64,000 nucleotides of DNA from NCBI GenBank assembly GCA_032622095.1, contig CP136069.1:618001-682000 (forward strand). The letters are read 5' to 3'. The stretch is from Siphonodentalium dalli (lineage: Eukaryota; Mollusca; Scaphopoda; Gadilida; Siphonodentaliidae). Positions 43,461-56,012 of the stretch are shown piece by piece (within the stretch, counting starts at the first letter, position 1; each line of letters starts with the position of its first letter). The notes beneath the pieces are model-generated. The model was not told the DNA's origin, made no database searches, and was given only the letters and a program-made list of their open reading frames with translations. The position numbers and the translations under genes are program-made.

Positions 43461-45058
43461 CGCCCCTTCTTTGGGTATGTTTCAGATTCAGACATGATCT
43501 CATGTGGCTTTGCTTTCCATAAATGTTCCAGTCCGTTTGGGAGCCGTTCTTAATCAACTGGACCAGGCGTGTACCATTGGGTACAACTATGTAAGCTCCA
43601 CCCAGACTGGGATGTAGTCTTAAGGACGATGAATTTGATAGTTGATATGTCATACTCACGCTGGGTGGTGGTCGGTATGGTTCAAGAAAGTACAATGCCA
43701 TCAACACAAGGGTGAAATGTTCAACGCGAAGAACATCTAGAGGAATGTTACTTTGATGAGATCTTACATTCAGTTCAACATACGTTGGGTACACCAAATG
43801 ATTTCTTGGTAACATCACCATTCCGACCATTTTCCTGCATGAGACACATTAACTACTATATTCTAAAGTTATATATAAAGCTATATGATAATAACGGTCA
43901 CGTTCCCCAACGTCCACGGCCATCGCCGTCGAGACTATAAATTGTTCTTTAAATACATAGTGATAAAAATGCACCACAGTTCCTGACATTTTCTTGAATA
44001 ATACCGCCAACATACTGATATTAACCCTGAGAGAGAATAAAAACGCATACCTTCATTCTATATGAAGACATTATCTTTTAGTCCATTCGACTGTTATGGG
44101 GGAGGCTAGCATAGTATTATCCGGACAAAATTATACGTCTGGTCAATTTGAATCAGAACGGCTTTGAAACAGATGTCGAAATACAATCTTACAACACAAA
44201 AAACACAAACACGCATGACATTCTATATCTGAAACATGCACCTGGTGTATGATAGATAGATAGATAGATACTTTATTGCACAATCGCTATACGGATACAG
44301 GATATGGCAAAGAAAGAAAAAAAAACTAAAAAATATATACATAAACATGCAATCTATTATATATTTTGGAAGATCTGTGTGTGTGTTCGCGATGGACTCG
44401 AACACGGCTGGACCGATTTCGACCAAACTTGGTACGGACACGTAATTCGACCCGGGAACGAACATGGGCCCGTCCATTTGTCCGTGCGACGTCACCTTGA
44501 CCTTCAAAACTCATATCACGGGATCCGCAGTGCTAACACGCCGGAATTTAGCACTGCGATGCAGGGAGGATAACTCTATATTCATACGTTGACGAACGTA
44601 AGCAATTTGCAGTCGAAAAACAATGCGTAACTTCTATGACGTCGTTAGAGGTCATAACGTTAGATCACGTTAACGCTTAATCGGCCGATGCATTTGACTG
44701 TTTCAGACGTCTTGGCGATATCTCGGGCACCGATGGTAATTTATCTTTACGTTGAAACTTGATAATTAATGAGCGTGTGTATATGAGGCGCGTTTATATA
44801 CTTGAGTGGAAATCAAATCGGGTTAAACTGGCGGATTTTTACGGACGAAATTTGATGCATAGGGTATCTCGGTATCCGCTGGGCCGATTTCCCGGTATCC
44901 GCTGGGCCGATTTCCACCATTTTTGGGGTGTTGGTGTTTGACCCCACCTGACCTTGACCTTCAAAATGGTCAATTCAAGGTCAAAGCCCGGACGAAGTCG
45001 GGTCACCTTCTAGTAAAATATATGACTAGAATATTTGTGCTGAGTGATTACAGTGTTA
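43461..45058. other. Spacer of the inverted duplication; includes a retroposon-type tail
   Basis: (GATA)5 at 44251-44270 followed by CTTTATTGCACAATC: on the minus strand this is CAATAAAG then (TATC)n, the usual 3' end of a non-LTR retroposon. The phrase GACCGATTTCGACCAAACTTGGTACG near 44411 resembles repeats at 53036 and 53719. The minus frame 43252-43830 has no recognised domain. Confidence 0.5.
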
Positions 45059-45658
45059 TTATCGTAATATTTCGGCTTCAATTAAATATTTACTTAGAGC
45101 TCTGCTCAGTTGTTTATCATTAGATTTGAATATTTCTTGAAGCTTTTGGCGCTCGTCTAACACATCGTAATTTGATATCACATTCTTCGCGTAACTGCTA
45201 AAGACTTGCCTAGGATTGTGGTACTTCGGGCAGTGTAATAAAAAGTGAGACTCATCTTCGATAGGTTTATCTTTAGCGGGAATATTATGACTACATTGTT
45301 TGCAAGTTCGTTCCTCTACGGGGATTGGATTAGGTTTCACATGTCTGCCTATTTCTATTTCTAGCTTGTGAGAGCTTGTAACAAGTTTCGATATTGGACG
45401 TCTTTCATTTCGAGATAACGTTGTTAAATAAGAAGCCCTTGTTTCAAAATCTGTTTTGATTTTTCCCATAAATTCTAATTTACTATTTTCTGCACATGCA
45501 CCTTTTATATCAAGGTGCCTCCATGCTTGTCGGAAATGGTCTTGTAATCGGGATTGAAATTTCTCCCCAAAAGTATCTATGTTGACTGATTTTGGTGATT
45601 CCCTATATGGGTGTATACCATGGCCCATTTCATTCCCACTGTCATGGCGCATGTCCAC
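45059..45658 (-). pseudogene. LINE ORF2 C-terminal fragment with Cys/His motif
   Basis: About 199 residues. The C-terminal part has CKQC, then D-E-S-H-F-L-L-H-C-P-K-Y-H, the C-x2-C...H-x4-C type motif found after the reverse transcriptase domain in several invertebrate LINE families (the last third, about residues 129-160). Upstream, the frame is entered from the inverted-duplication arm. No RT or endonuclease catalytic residues are present. A truncated relic. Confidence 0.7.
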
Positions 45659-48600
45659 AGACTAGCATCGCGAGTATTGCTCTTCTCTGCTGTGAGCTAT
45701 TCGACGAGACGACTGCGTGACGCCACACAGTTTGCTTAGGATCATGGTCAAGACGTGTGGGTAGTCGGTACATTATGGTCTTCTCCTTAGCAGATATACA
45801 TCTCTCCAAGGGAATGAGACAGCTAGCAATCTTCGAAACATTGCCGAAGTTGTCCACGTATGCCAATGCGTTCGCTAAGTTTGTGAGTTGACGAACCATC
45901 TATTGAGAAGTAACTATAGCTAACTGGTTCGCCAGGTGAACATGTCGTTATCGCCATGGGGTATGAGACATATACACATAGATTACCTTCTGTAAGCTTG
46001 TATACTCATCGACCATATGCCTTTGTAGTTCAAGATGATGCACAAATCCCATATTTAGCAAATATTTAAAATCGTAAGCTAGACACCGGGAAAAGAATTG
46101 TTTGAAACGTTATGATTAGAGGCACTCTTCCCACAGGAAGTGTTGAATACTTTGTCGGTGTGAGCGACCTAGATTTATCAGACAAAGAAATAATGGAAAC
46201 TGATCCAGATAATTATGGACGTGACGTGGAAAATCAGAATCTTTTATCAGGTACTTGTTCGAATATGACTATTCGGCGCACCTACGGTTAAGGCCATTAT
46301 CGGTGCTAAGTGGAGAATGAATTTCGAAATGCCACATCGCGATATTAATGGTGGGTTTCGACTTTCCAGAAGGATACGAGCTATGTTATGCGTTTTGATA
46401 CGTTTTAAGTTGAACTAATAGAAGTACAGTTTCGTCCATACATATCGATATTATGACAAAAAGTTGAAATTAGTATGTGAAAATATCGATTTCTTTTCAA
46501 TTTCAATCGCCAATTTAGGCACCTACTTGAATGTGAGTATCAATTGCCAAACTCAAATAAATATCAACGTGTAATGGTGGGTAGAAATCGCCGAAACAAT
46601 AACGCCCATCGTAAGAAAGTAGAGGAATGTAGGCGTGTTCTCAAATTTCGGTCGCCATTTTGGCCGCCATCTTCGATTTGGAAAACAATTTCTTGTATGA
46701 GATGTAAGGTAATTACTTCACCTCATTATTTCCAACTCAATTGTTTGAATGGGTGGAGTTGTCTCGACAATAATGCCCAATGATGTGAATATGAGGGAAA
46801 TTCAGTGATTTTTCAAAATCTGTCCGCGATTGTGGGCGCCATTTTGGATTTGGGGGACTTTTATTTGGATGTGGTACAAGGACAGGTCTTCGCCTAAGTG
46901 TTCCCAACCCACACTAGTAAGCAGGTGTGGAGTTGTCGTTACAATAATGCTCACTGATGTTAAAATCAGCGATTTTCGGCGATTTTTCTATTTCTGGTGG
47001 CCATTTTGGCCGCCATCGTGAATTTGGGTGAATATTCCTGATCTCAGGTATAAGAGGAATCCTAGCTCGTGTATCTCCTGCACATATATATGCATGGGTG
47101 TTGTTATGATAGCAATAACATTCATTGATTCGAAACATTACATGTACATCGCGTTATTATAACGTCGATTCGGCTTTGACCTAATATGTTTAATTTATGA
47201 CCAATTGAACTTAATTATTTCAACCAACCTCTGAAATTGTATTGCGAAAAAGGTGATAAGTTGAATTCAAATTTAATGAACGAATCGCAACAATTTAATC
47301 AACAACAATTTAAAGAAGTGTCTCAATTGAAAATAGTTCAGGAGCCTTGTTTTGATTCAGACACACGTGGTATGGATTCGGATCACGATAGTATCATGAT
47401 CCGATTAATCGGAAAACCATCACCAAACAATGGTGGTACGGTATTTAGTTAAAATTATGACAGTCATATAATAAATGTATGTAAAACAACAGTATGTAAT
47501 GATAGACACTACAAATTTTTCTACGTCATCACCTTTTCACATAGAAATAGTTGTAGAAGTTCCAGACAAAGTAGCTCGAGTTTGTTTCCCTCTACACGAA
47601 ATTAGGAGAGGAACCCAGCTCTCGGCATGAAAGTTGGGACTCGACAACACGCTCGCGGGCCAACTTCGCATCGTCATTCAGACATGTATATCATGTTCAC
47701 AATAAGCATAAGTATTTCAACATATTATTGAAGTGGCTGCCTTCAACTTTGTGGCGAAACTGATCGAATTGTTTGATTTGAAACATTCAGAAAATTCTCC
47801 TGTCGTGATCAAGTTTATCAACTTGTCGAATTAAAAAACAATGCAAATATATATTGTTGTTTCAGTCGCACATACATGTCGGTTATGTAAAAATATATTA
47901 AAAAGATTGTACTCACGTTCTATGTCACTCTTAATTTGTCTTTCCTTTGTAAAAAAAAAAAATACAATTGAAATTTGCGAAGTTCGCGGTCACCAGGGCA
48001 CATGGCGGTTGTACTCCATCAGATGAGGTCCCAGTGAGGGGGGGGGGCACAAATAACATGATGTTGCCGAGTGTCCAAGTAAGGAAAACAGTTCCGAAAA
48101 TTATTTTAAATAGGCAGAATCAGGGAACTTAAATAACTTTTGGCAGTTTTAAGTTTTAACCTTACTCATGATAGCCGCCGATGGTTGTTGATCCTGTTGG
48201 GGTCCCCTTGCAGTACACACAGAAGCCCGCGGCTAAACAGTACTGAATCGATCGATTTAACAATCGATCTATCTGAGAGCATTACTTAGTTAAAAAGTAG
48301 TAATTAATTTCGAAGGCTATTCGTGTCAACAAAAATAGATGAGAATAGCTAAATTTAGTGTCGATTTGTTCTTGATCCTTCAAAAATTGGCCGATGCTTC
48401 GGCGATCTATCCGTTACCGTTCCGTAGTTCTGAGTAACTATATGAACTCACTGCCGGAAGTCACGTGATATTTGGACCAAAATGTTGTCTGAAAACAAAA
48501 AAATCTTTCACGGTATACTGTAATTTATGTGTGACGTCACAAGTACGCTCGCCCGCCTTACCTATACACGACCGAGCTCGGCGCTTGCGCGCCGAGCGGG

Positions 48601-48860
48601 GTCGTTATTATACCGGAATTTGGGGAAAACGTGATATCGGACAAAAATATCACACAATGAATGTATATTATGGTTCGCAATTGACTCGTCTATACGATAA
48701 ATGTATAAATTCACGCCAAGATGCCAATATTTTCCCACAGAGACAAACGAAAGGTGGTGAAATGTCAGAAAAATAGCATATTTTCACATTTCGGCGGCCA
48801 TCTTGGCTGCCATATTGGATTTTTGTGTCGGATTTTTGGCTAATTTGTAAGGGTTGTATA
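45630..48860 (-). repeat. Right arm of the large inverted duplication
   Basis: Inverse of 41660-43460, split by 1.42 kb of unrelated sequence at about 47180-48600. It carries the same AAGATGGCGGCC-type words (inverted) near 46650, 46830, 47010 and 48805. Within it the minus frame at 45642-45899 (85 residues) is open, but its counterpart on the left arm is degenerate. Confidence 0.72.
47180..48600. other. Insertion splitting the right arm
   Basis: It has no counterpart in the left arm, where GATCAAAGTCAAATCGAC adjoins CGGTATAATCC directly. Holds a poly-A tract at 47949, a poly-G run at 48038, and no recognised coding sequence. It may be an inserted element or a deletion in the left arm. Confidence 0.5.
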
Positions 48861-50269
48861 TTACCATAACGAATCGAGCGGAAAACAAGACCGCATGTGA
48901 TATCATCTTTACTATAACGGCGAACAAAGAGACCTGGTGCTTATAACAAATTGGCCGCCATGACGGACGCCATCTTGTCTGGAGTCTCTGCGGCCACTTT
49001 TTTTTCTTGTTAACAACCGAAATAAATTAGAGGAGACATTAAGAAAGACAATTAGTGGGGTGAAGTTGAGTCATGTGGGGGAGGGTGCTGAGGTCTACCA
49101 ATATCTCCTGGACTATATTATCAAAATTGACGACAAAGTAAACGACGACGATGATGATGATGATGATGATGAAGATGATATATGTATGTCATCCGGAGGG
49201 TCCATGTATATATTCTATATTTTTTCTACTCTAACTTTTGTAAATATGTCTATATGTCAATACCCTGTAGAGTATAGTCGGAGAAGGCGAACAAAAATGG
49301 TGAACCTAGAAGAAATTGGTAGAGAAGCGATTTATATGTCATTGGACGCGGGAATATCTTCTGAATATTATATCCAATTTTTTCTTCATCACTTTAAAAT
49401 AGGGGTCCCCTTTCAAATATGTGTGCTGATTTTCTAATGAGCGATTCATTGGCAAACATTGGGTACCAAGATAACATTGATATATTTTTGTAATTGTTAT
49501 ATGTATTACATCCAGTATATATTTAACTTTGTAAATAAGTCAATATTGGCCACAGTTTCCGCAATTTTTATTTTTTTTTATTTTACGAAAATATCATTCA
49601 CGTTCGCAAAATTGTGTCGCGTTTTAAAAAATATGTCCGAGTAAGTTGCATATTGTTTGGAGATTTGTAAATCGAATGTGTCGCAAATGGTCGTAAAATG
49701 TGCACAAGCATGAAACATGGATAATTTAATTAAACATAAAGTACAAATATCTGAAAAATATTAACCCTATCCCCAAAACATGAAATTTCAGGTAAACAAA
49801 AATGGAAAAAATAAAATACTTAAAACTATAACACTACCTATTTATTGATTAAATATAGGGTATTTGTAACACTTTTAAATCATTTTGGTAACATGTTTAT
49901 AGAAAATTAGTGGTTTTTTTTGTGAATGTAACAGAGAGCTATTGTTAACTCAGCTGCTGAACTGGCAGGTGTGTGGTGGATATCTCCAGAATATTTCAAA
50001 ATCCACCTGAATCCGACTGGGAAATAATGAACCTGAGAACTGTGAAAAGGGGTCACATTTAAGCCATTTTGTTTTGATTCTCCCATGCAATCACAATGAA
50101 TGGCTATTACACATGGAGTTAATAAAGGGCGTCAAATATGATCTACATGCGTGATATAGTATATTAATGTCACACCAAACACTGTTAAGCATTGTGTACT
50201 GAACTATGCGTATCCAAACGCACATTATTAATTTGCCAGACATCCGCTACCCATGTCTGAGGAATTGGC
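48861..50269. other. Non-coding stretch with (GAT)n microsatellite
   Basis: (GAT)n with GAC variants at 49144-49180. The overlapping frame at 49060-49437 contains this run and no recognisable domain. The rest is AT-rich. Confidence 0.5.
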
Positions 50270-52830
50270 CTCAGGTGACATTTTTCGGCTGACATATGTG
50301 TCATATGTGGTATTGGGTTTGATGAACAGCAGTCAGTTGCTGTTTCGGAGAAAGGCATAGTAACCCTCATTATTTTCGGCGAGAAACGTGGTCGGCTAGT
50401 CCTCGTGCGTTACTTAAATAGTCGCATTAGTGCAAGTCCTATTGGAAATGTTGGTACATAGAAAATGCAGACGTGATTTTACAGATTCTAAGAGAGGGCT
50501 GTACAGAGCTAGTGGCAATGTTGAGATGTCATCGACAAAATAAATCTCAGATCTAGCCTGTTACCTTTCGATTACAAAGATGACTGCTTAATATGTAGAC
50601 AACATGCCCATTTCGATAAAAATCCGCTTAGAACACAAGTTCGAAGTGTCACCACACTTCCAATGCGCGACAACTCATTAGAGTGTTGCGCGAAAAGGGG
50701 GGATTCGTTGGCTCTTTCTGTCCAAACAAAACTTCATGGTTGTGTTGATCTGGTTGCAGCTGAAGCTGTTTACCATGACAGTTGTTTCACTCATTTCATG
50801 TTGAAAACAGATATCACAGTGCCAACGGGTCGAAAGCCACAGTCCGGGCGGAAAATAGAAAATATGAAATGCAGCAATGGTTTCAATTGGTCTGTGAGTG
50901 GATTGAGTCAGAATCTGGTGCCGAATTATACACTCTATATGAACTTCATAGTAAGATGGTAGAATTCTCTGGTGGTCCGAGAAGATACTTGACCACTATA
51001 TGGGACCTACATAGTTTTCGCTGAGGTGGATGGTCGAACAACGTTACTTGTTTCAGAAATACAGCCAGCTTCATAGTCAATGATAAGTGCTACGCCGAGA
51101 AAAAAATGACACCGAGGAAGAAGCCGAGAGGATAGTAATAGCAGCTGCCAAGATTATCAGAGCTCAATTGAGTGAGATGGAGTAGAGTGTACATTCTTAC
51201 CCTAGCATGGATGACATTTCTGATGTTGAGCGAGGTAAACGCTTGAATCCAGCCCATCTGCTAACTCTGTTGAAAGTAATGGTTCCTGTAGAATTGAAGC
51301 AAATCTCAGTATTGGTCAGTCTATTATTCAAGCAGCACGACCACGATCAGTGATTTCACCGATTTTATTCGGCTTTGGTGTCGAGCTGGACTATATATTT
51401 GGGTCCAAATGGCTTGTAAGAGATTAGGCTTCTCGATTAATTACGATGAAGTTGAGTTGTACAAGCAGTCAGTAATCCAGGCCGAAGATGACGACAGTGT
51501 TCTTGCTTCATATTTCCCAGGGTCGTTCACACAGTGGGTTGCAGATAACGTGGACCATAATGTTGCAACACTAGATGGTCATGGGACATTTCACGGAATG
51601 GGAATAATTGTTGTATGTACTCCACGCGATGATTTCCCACAACAGCCAATACGACAGTTAGTCATAAGACAAAAAATATCCAAGGTTGATGATATTGTGA
51701 AAGGCAAAGAAGTGTCCCGAAAATGGTAACATACAAGCCTCTGCTCCAGCTACAGTTCCCACATACATTGCCCCCTTATATAAATTCAGATTTGCTCTGG
51801 CATACAGGGCGGCTTTTCAGTAACGCGAGCAGACCTAGACCCAATTGGTCGGGTTATAGGTAACATATATTCTCCAAGTATCCAAATGACCCGTCCAATA
51901 AATCGGAAGTGTTGTTTTTGCCTATCATTGATTTGAATCCGTCTGACGAGTCCTGTATTTATTCGACATTGCTTTTCATACAGAATCAGGATATCAAACA
52001 AAGCATTTCAATCCCATGCTTGACATTTGATCAGCCACTGTGGTTAAAGGCAGTAGACATCATTGCATCAAAGTCAACGAATGTCGTTTTCCACGTCATG
52101 CTGAGCTTTATTGGAAGCATTGGTTCCATGGTGAAGGGATCTGGTTTGGAAGAGGCAATGGAAACAATATATGGTCCTAATTCAGTACAACATAGTTATG
52201 ATAAGTGGAAAGGCAATCTCAAGAGCTATTCGTGTCCACATGCTAGTAGAGGCAGCTCTTTGAAACAAGTTAACACCGGTCGTCGTCGAATCACCCGATA
52301 TAGTACTGCCCTATATACATAACGGATACAGAACCAGCGGGCGAAATTGTCTACGCTGTAGACAACAAATCTGGTCTTCTGTCTGACACTGACAACGTTT
52401 TGGAAACACTTGACCCACATGTTGGACAGATATCCAAACTGACAATATCAGACACCAACGCACTTCGATCATTGTATAATGATGTTGAAGAGCGAACCAT
52501 AAGATTTCCAGCAGCTCACGTTCCGAATGCATTGGTAAAACTTGAACACTGCATAAAGGAGTACAAAGCGTTGCTCACAGAGGAATCAGCAACAGCAAAA
52601 GTATGGTTGCAGTACATTGAATATGTGCAAACACTAAAGGATTTTATTCGAGCTGAGAGGACATGTAACTGGCATCTACACCTGGTAACTGTTGGAAACA
52701 TGCTGAATCATTTCGCTGCGACAGGTCATATCCATTATGCCAAAAGCTGCCGTCTGTATCTTCGGATGATGATTGAGGTACCATTAAATCGTAAGTATAT
52801 CAGCTTCTTTGCGGTGTCTCATCAAATGAT
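50270..52830 (+). pseudogene. Broken copy of a repetitive invertebrate multi-exon gene family
   Basis: Coding-like blocks follow one another in shifting frames: a CVICG motif near 50300, F-D-Y-K-D-D-C-L-I-C near 50570-50600, HGCVDLVAAEAVYH with a downstream C and H near 50735-50790, then S-I-N-Y-D-E-V (51428), L-N-P-S-D-E-S-C-I-Y-S-T with LTFDQPLWLKAVDI (51935-52060), and HIHYAKSCRLYL at 52728-52763. A donor-like ATCGTAAGT stands at 52788-52796. I recall this set of phrases from many uncharacterised, high-copy invertebrate proteins, possibly transposon-borne, but cannot name the family. Stops and frameshifts between blocks show it is dead or needs many introns. Confidence 0.6.
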
Positions 52831-53035
52831 GTGATCCACTTTCACTTGCTGGTTTAAGAAGAAACACCTTTTTGTATACACAACTCAGACCCATCATGCA
52901 GCTAGTTCTTAGTTAATTTGCAGGTATGGATGATGGCTTGGTGTACCGCCAACCGAGACACGGTGGCTGCTATGTTTCATGTTCTTGGTATACCCCGGTA
53001 CCCATAATAACTATATATGTCATTTAACAAGTCGG

Positions 53036-53880
53036 GACGAAACTTGGTACGTGAGTGTAGTTTGACCAGGCGGTCGTCGTTGTCGTATTGGCGAGCCCGT
53101 GCGGCGCCCGCTTCGCGCATGCGCAGACGAGATCTCGGAAACGGGTGGAGCTATCGACTTGAAATTTGCTATGTGAATGTATCTTGCCCGGGATACGATT
53201 TTTATCGGGTCGCCGAGCCCGTGCGACTATACTATTGATATATAGGCACTGTGTAGGAACTGTTACATCGAAAGTCGTTCTATCGCCGGTATTGTGATGG
53301 TTCTTGCCTGATTTGTTATGGTTCCTGGTGATTGAAAATAATCATTTTTGTGACAAAATCACGCATAATTATAGATGTTTTGAATATATTATACTTTCCT
53401 GAATGAACAGAGGCTGCAGAAGTGCCGTGTTATCGAAACCTGAACTCTAAACCACAATTAACTCCGTATTAGCGAGTTAACGCATACATATCAACATGTT
53501 ATCACTGAAAATCAAGCCACGTGGACGCAATTTCTTTGTTTTTCGATAGATTTGTTTGAAATTTAACACCAACATTATGTTGAAATTGTTCTTTTAGTTT
53601 GATTTGACAACAATTTAATAGTGGGGAATTTGTCGTTTTTAGACCTCTGTTTGTTTGTTTGTCTGTATGTATGTCTGTATGTCATTGATACAAATCTACG
53701 ATTCTCGACCGATCGGGACGAAACTTGGTACGTGTGTGTAGTTTGACCAGGCGGTCGTCCTTGTCGTATTTGCCCCGGATACGAATTTTATCGGGTCGCC
53801 GAGCCCGTGCGACGCCAGCTTCGCACATGCGCAGACCAGATCTCGGAAACTTATGGAGCTATCGACACGGGTACAATGCG
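53036..53880. repeat. Two diverged direct copies of a ~190-bp repeat
   Basis: ACGAAACTTGGTACGTG, then GTAGTTTGACCAGGCGGTCG and GCGCAGACGAGATCTCGG-type words at 53037-53230 and 53720-53880, 683 bp apart. A third, weaker relative is near 44411. Likely the tail of a repetitive retroposon. Confidence 0.75.
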
Positions 53881-54207
53881 ACACATTTGACATTACAACA
53901 TCAGCATATACCGAAACTAATAAATACAAGACGGTATGCAGTTTCTTTTCTTTTGTGGATTGAAAGAATGTATAGGCGTTATTTAAAGTCATAGCAGCAG
54001 ACCAATGAGACATTTTATTGATTTATATGGCCGGTAAAATATCACCATAAAGTTTTGATTTGAGGAAAATGGCCGGGGTAGGGTAAACAATAATCATTTA
54101 TCTATATCATGTTTTAATGTTTGGGAATGATCGAATATGTTTTTTTATTTCTTTTCTTTTGAACTATAAGGTTACGATACGATTTATTTTTCCAGGTTTG
54201 ATTTGCG

Positions 54208-55458
54208 ATATGCCTAAGGCCAAAACAAAAACATCTGTGTTTCCGGTTACCCGACCGACCTGCCGAAATTGGGCCGACCTGAACTTTTTTTCTTCAAATT
54301 TCAACCCAAAAAAAAAATTTAACCCAAAAACAAAAAAACATTTTTTTTTTTAATGCATGTAATTGGCATGTAAACACATCTATATCGCTAAATATATACT
54401 ATAGACTATGTTTACATTAAGCAGCAATAATTTTAGATGGAATTTTCAAAAACAATTTACTTCTATTAAAATACATGTCCATTTGTGGTTGCAGATGAAT
54501 CCCAATCTCACCAATAAATCTGCAGTCTTTAAAACCTGCCTGTGGTAATCTTGTTTGTTCAACTCCCATGTCTTGTGGGAAGAAGTCTTATCTGTTAGAG
54601 AGCAATATACATATAGAAGACATTCTATATCAGAATTTAAAGTTCCTCTCCCAGTCAAGCAAGGATTCATAGTGTTCATGCATAGTTACTAGTATGTATA
54701 CAGACAGTATAAAGATGACTGCATGTCTACCATATCAAACACCCTTCTGTGATGGGCACTAAAAAGCACATGAAATTATCTACTGGTTTGTTTGGGTGTA
54801 TCAAACTTACAAGCATGCATATGCCAGTGTGTATAAGGAACTTCAAAGTTGGGGCCAATTTGAATGCTGAGGTGTGGTATCTCAGTCAAGGTGTGGCCTG
54901 TGGTACCATTTTCAGTGTGGTGTGGGAGTTTATATTTCAGTGCAGTTGAGGGGTGTCTGAGGAACATTTACACCCTGTGCAATGTGGCTGAGGCGCATGT
55001 GAGATATGTGTCTTAGGTCCTGAGGTGTATGACCAAATATTTAAGTGAGGTTTGAATTAATATCATACAAGTTATGTTATTATAAAGTAATAGAAAAGCC
55101 CTATTATGGTGTATGTCTTGGGCCTGTTGATATGTCAATATTGTACTATGAGGAAGATGTGCCACCACAATCTAAACTGAGAGAATAATTACAAGAGAGC
55201 TGCATAATTGAGTGCCTGGGAGGCATTTGTTTGTTCACATTGACAATACTTACCATATTATTGTGCTACATTAACTGTTTACTTGCAATATACATGGACA
55301 GCCTTAACACAAGTATAAAGAGTAAGCATTAATGTACTTCTTAACTGTTCGGGGGAAAAATAAAAAAATATTACCAAAAAAAAAAATTCCCTACCTACCT
55401 ACCTGGAATTTTTTGGCACCGTAATAGGAAACAAATAAGTTTTTTTTTAGGCCTAATC
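54208..55458. mobile_element. Second element with AGGCCAAA-type inverted ends
   Basis: Left AGGCCAAAACAAAAACATC with GTTTCCGG; right end gives the inverse AGGCCTAAAAAAAAAAC with GTTTCC. The interior holds CCTACCTACCT near the right end, the inverse of AGGTAGGTAGG near the left end of the 32736 element. No transposase recognised. Confidence 0.5.
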
Positions 55459-56012
55459 ATATTTTTTTCTCGCATTATGCCCCACAACCAGACAACCTGT
55501 CTCTCCCCAAAATATGAGTGAATGTGAATAACCGATGTACATAGAACCGATCAACTTACTATATAACTCGTCTTACTTTACCAAAATATGCATGTAGCTT
55601 TGGTGGTAGTGGTAAGATGTTCTCGTTTTAACATGTACACGACCTACCGGAAGTTATAAACCATTCAAAAAGGGGGTCACCAAATGTGGGTACCCCTACT
55701 CCGGCGTTTCGCGTGTGAGATTAAACGGTCATAATGATGTCGGTCCAATTGGGATGTCCACTTCTATGTCTTACTAAAATAATTAATGTGCGATTCAACT
55801 TTAGTCATGGAAAAATCATATGGCCTGATAACGACCGTCTGTCGCATTATGCCCCGCGTCGCATTATGCCCCACATTACCCTACATACTAGAACCTGAAG
55901 TAAAGGCAACACTATAGGGTGTAGGGACAGCCATTATACCAGGTGCATAAAGTCTAAAGCCCTCTGTATAGGGTGTAGGGACAGCCATTATACCAGGTGC
56001 ATAAAGTCTATA
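55459..56012. other. Non-coding stretch with a 53-bp tandem duplication
   Basis: TATAGGGTGTAGGGACAGCC begins at about 55912 and 55967, each running to CATAAAGTCTA. A direct word CGCATTATGCCCC occurs near 55475, 55844 and 55860. No gene recognised. Confidence 0.55.

Noticed and set aside
49060-49437. 125-residue frame with an Asp run
   Set aside because: The Asp run is a GAT microsatellite, and the rest is AT-rich hydrophobic translation without family resemblance.
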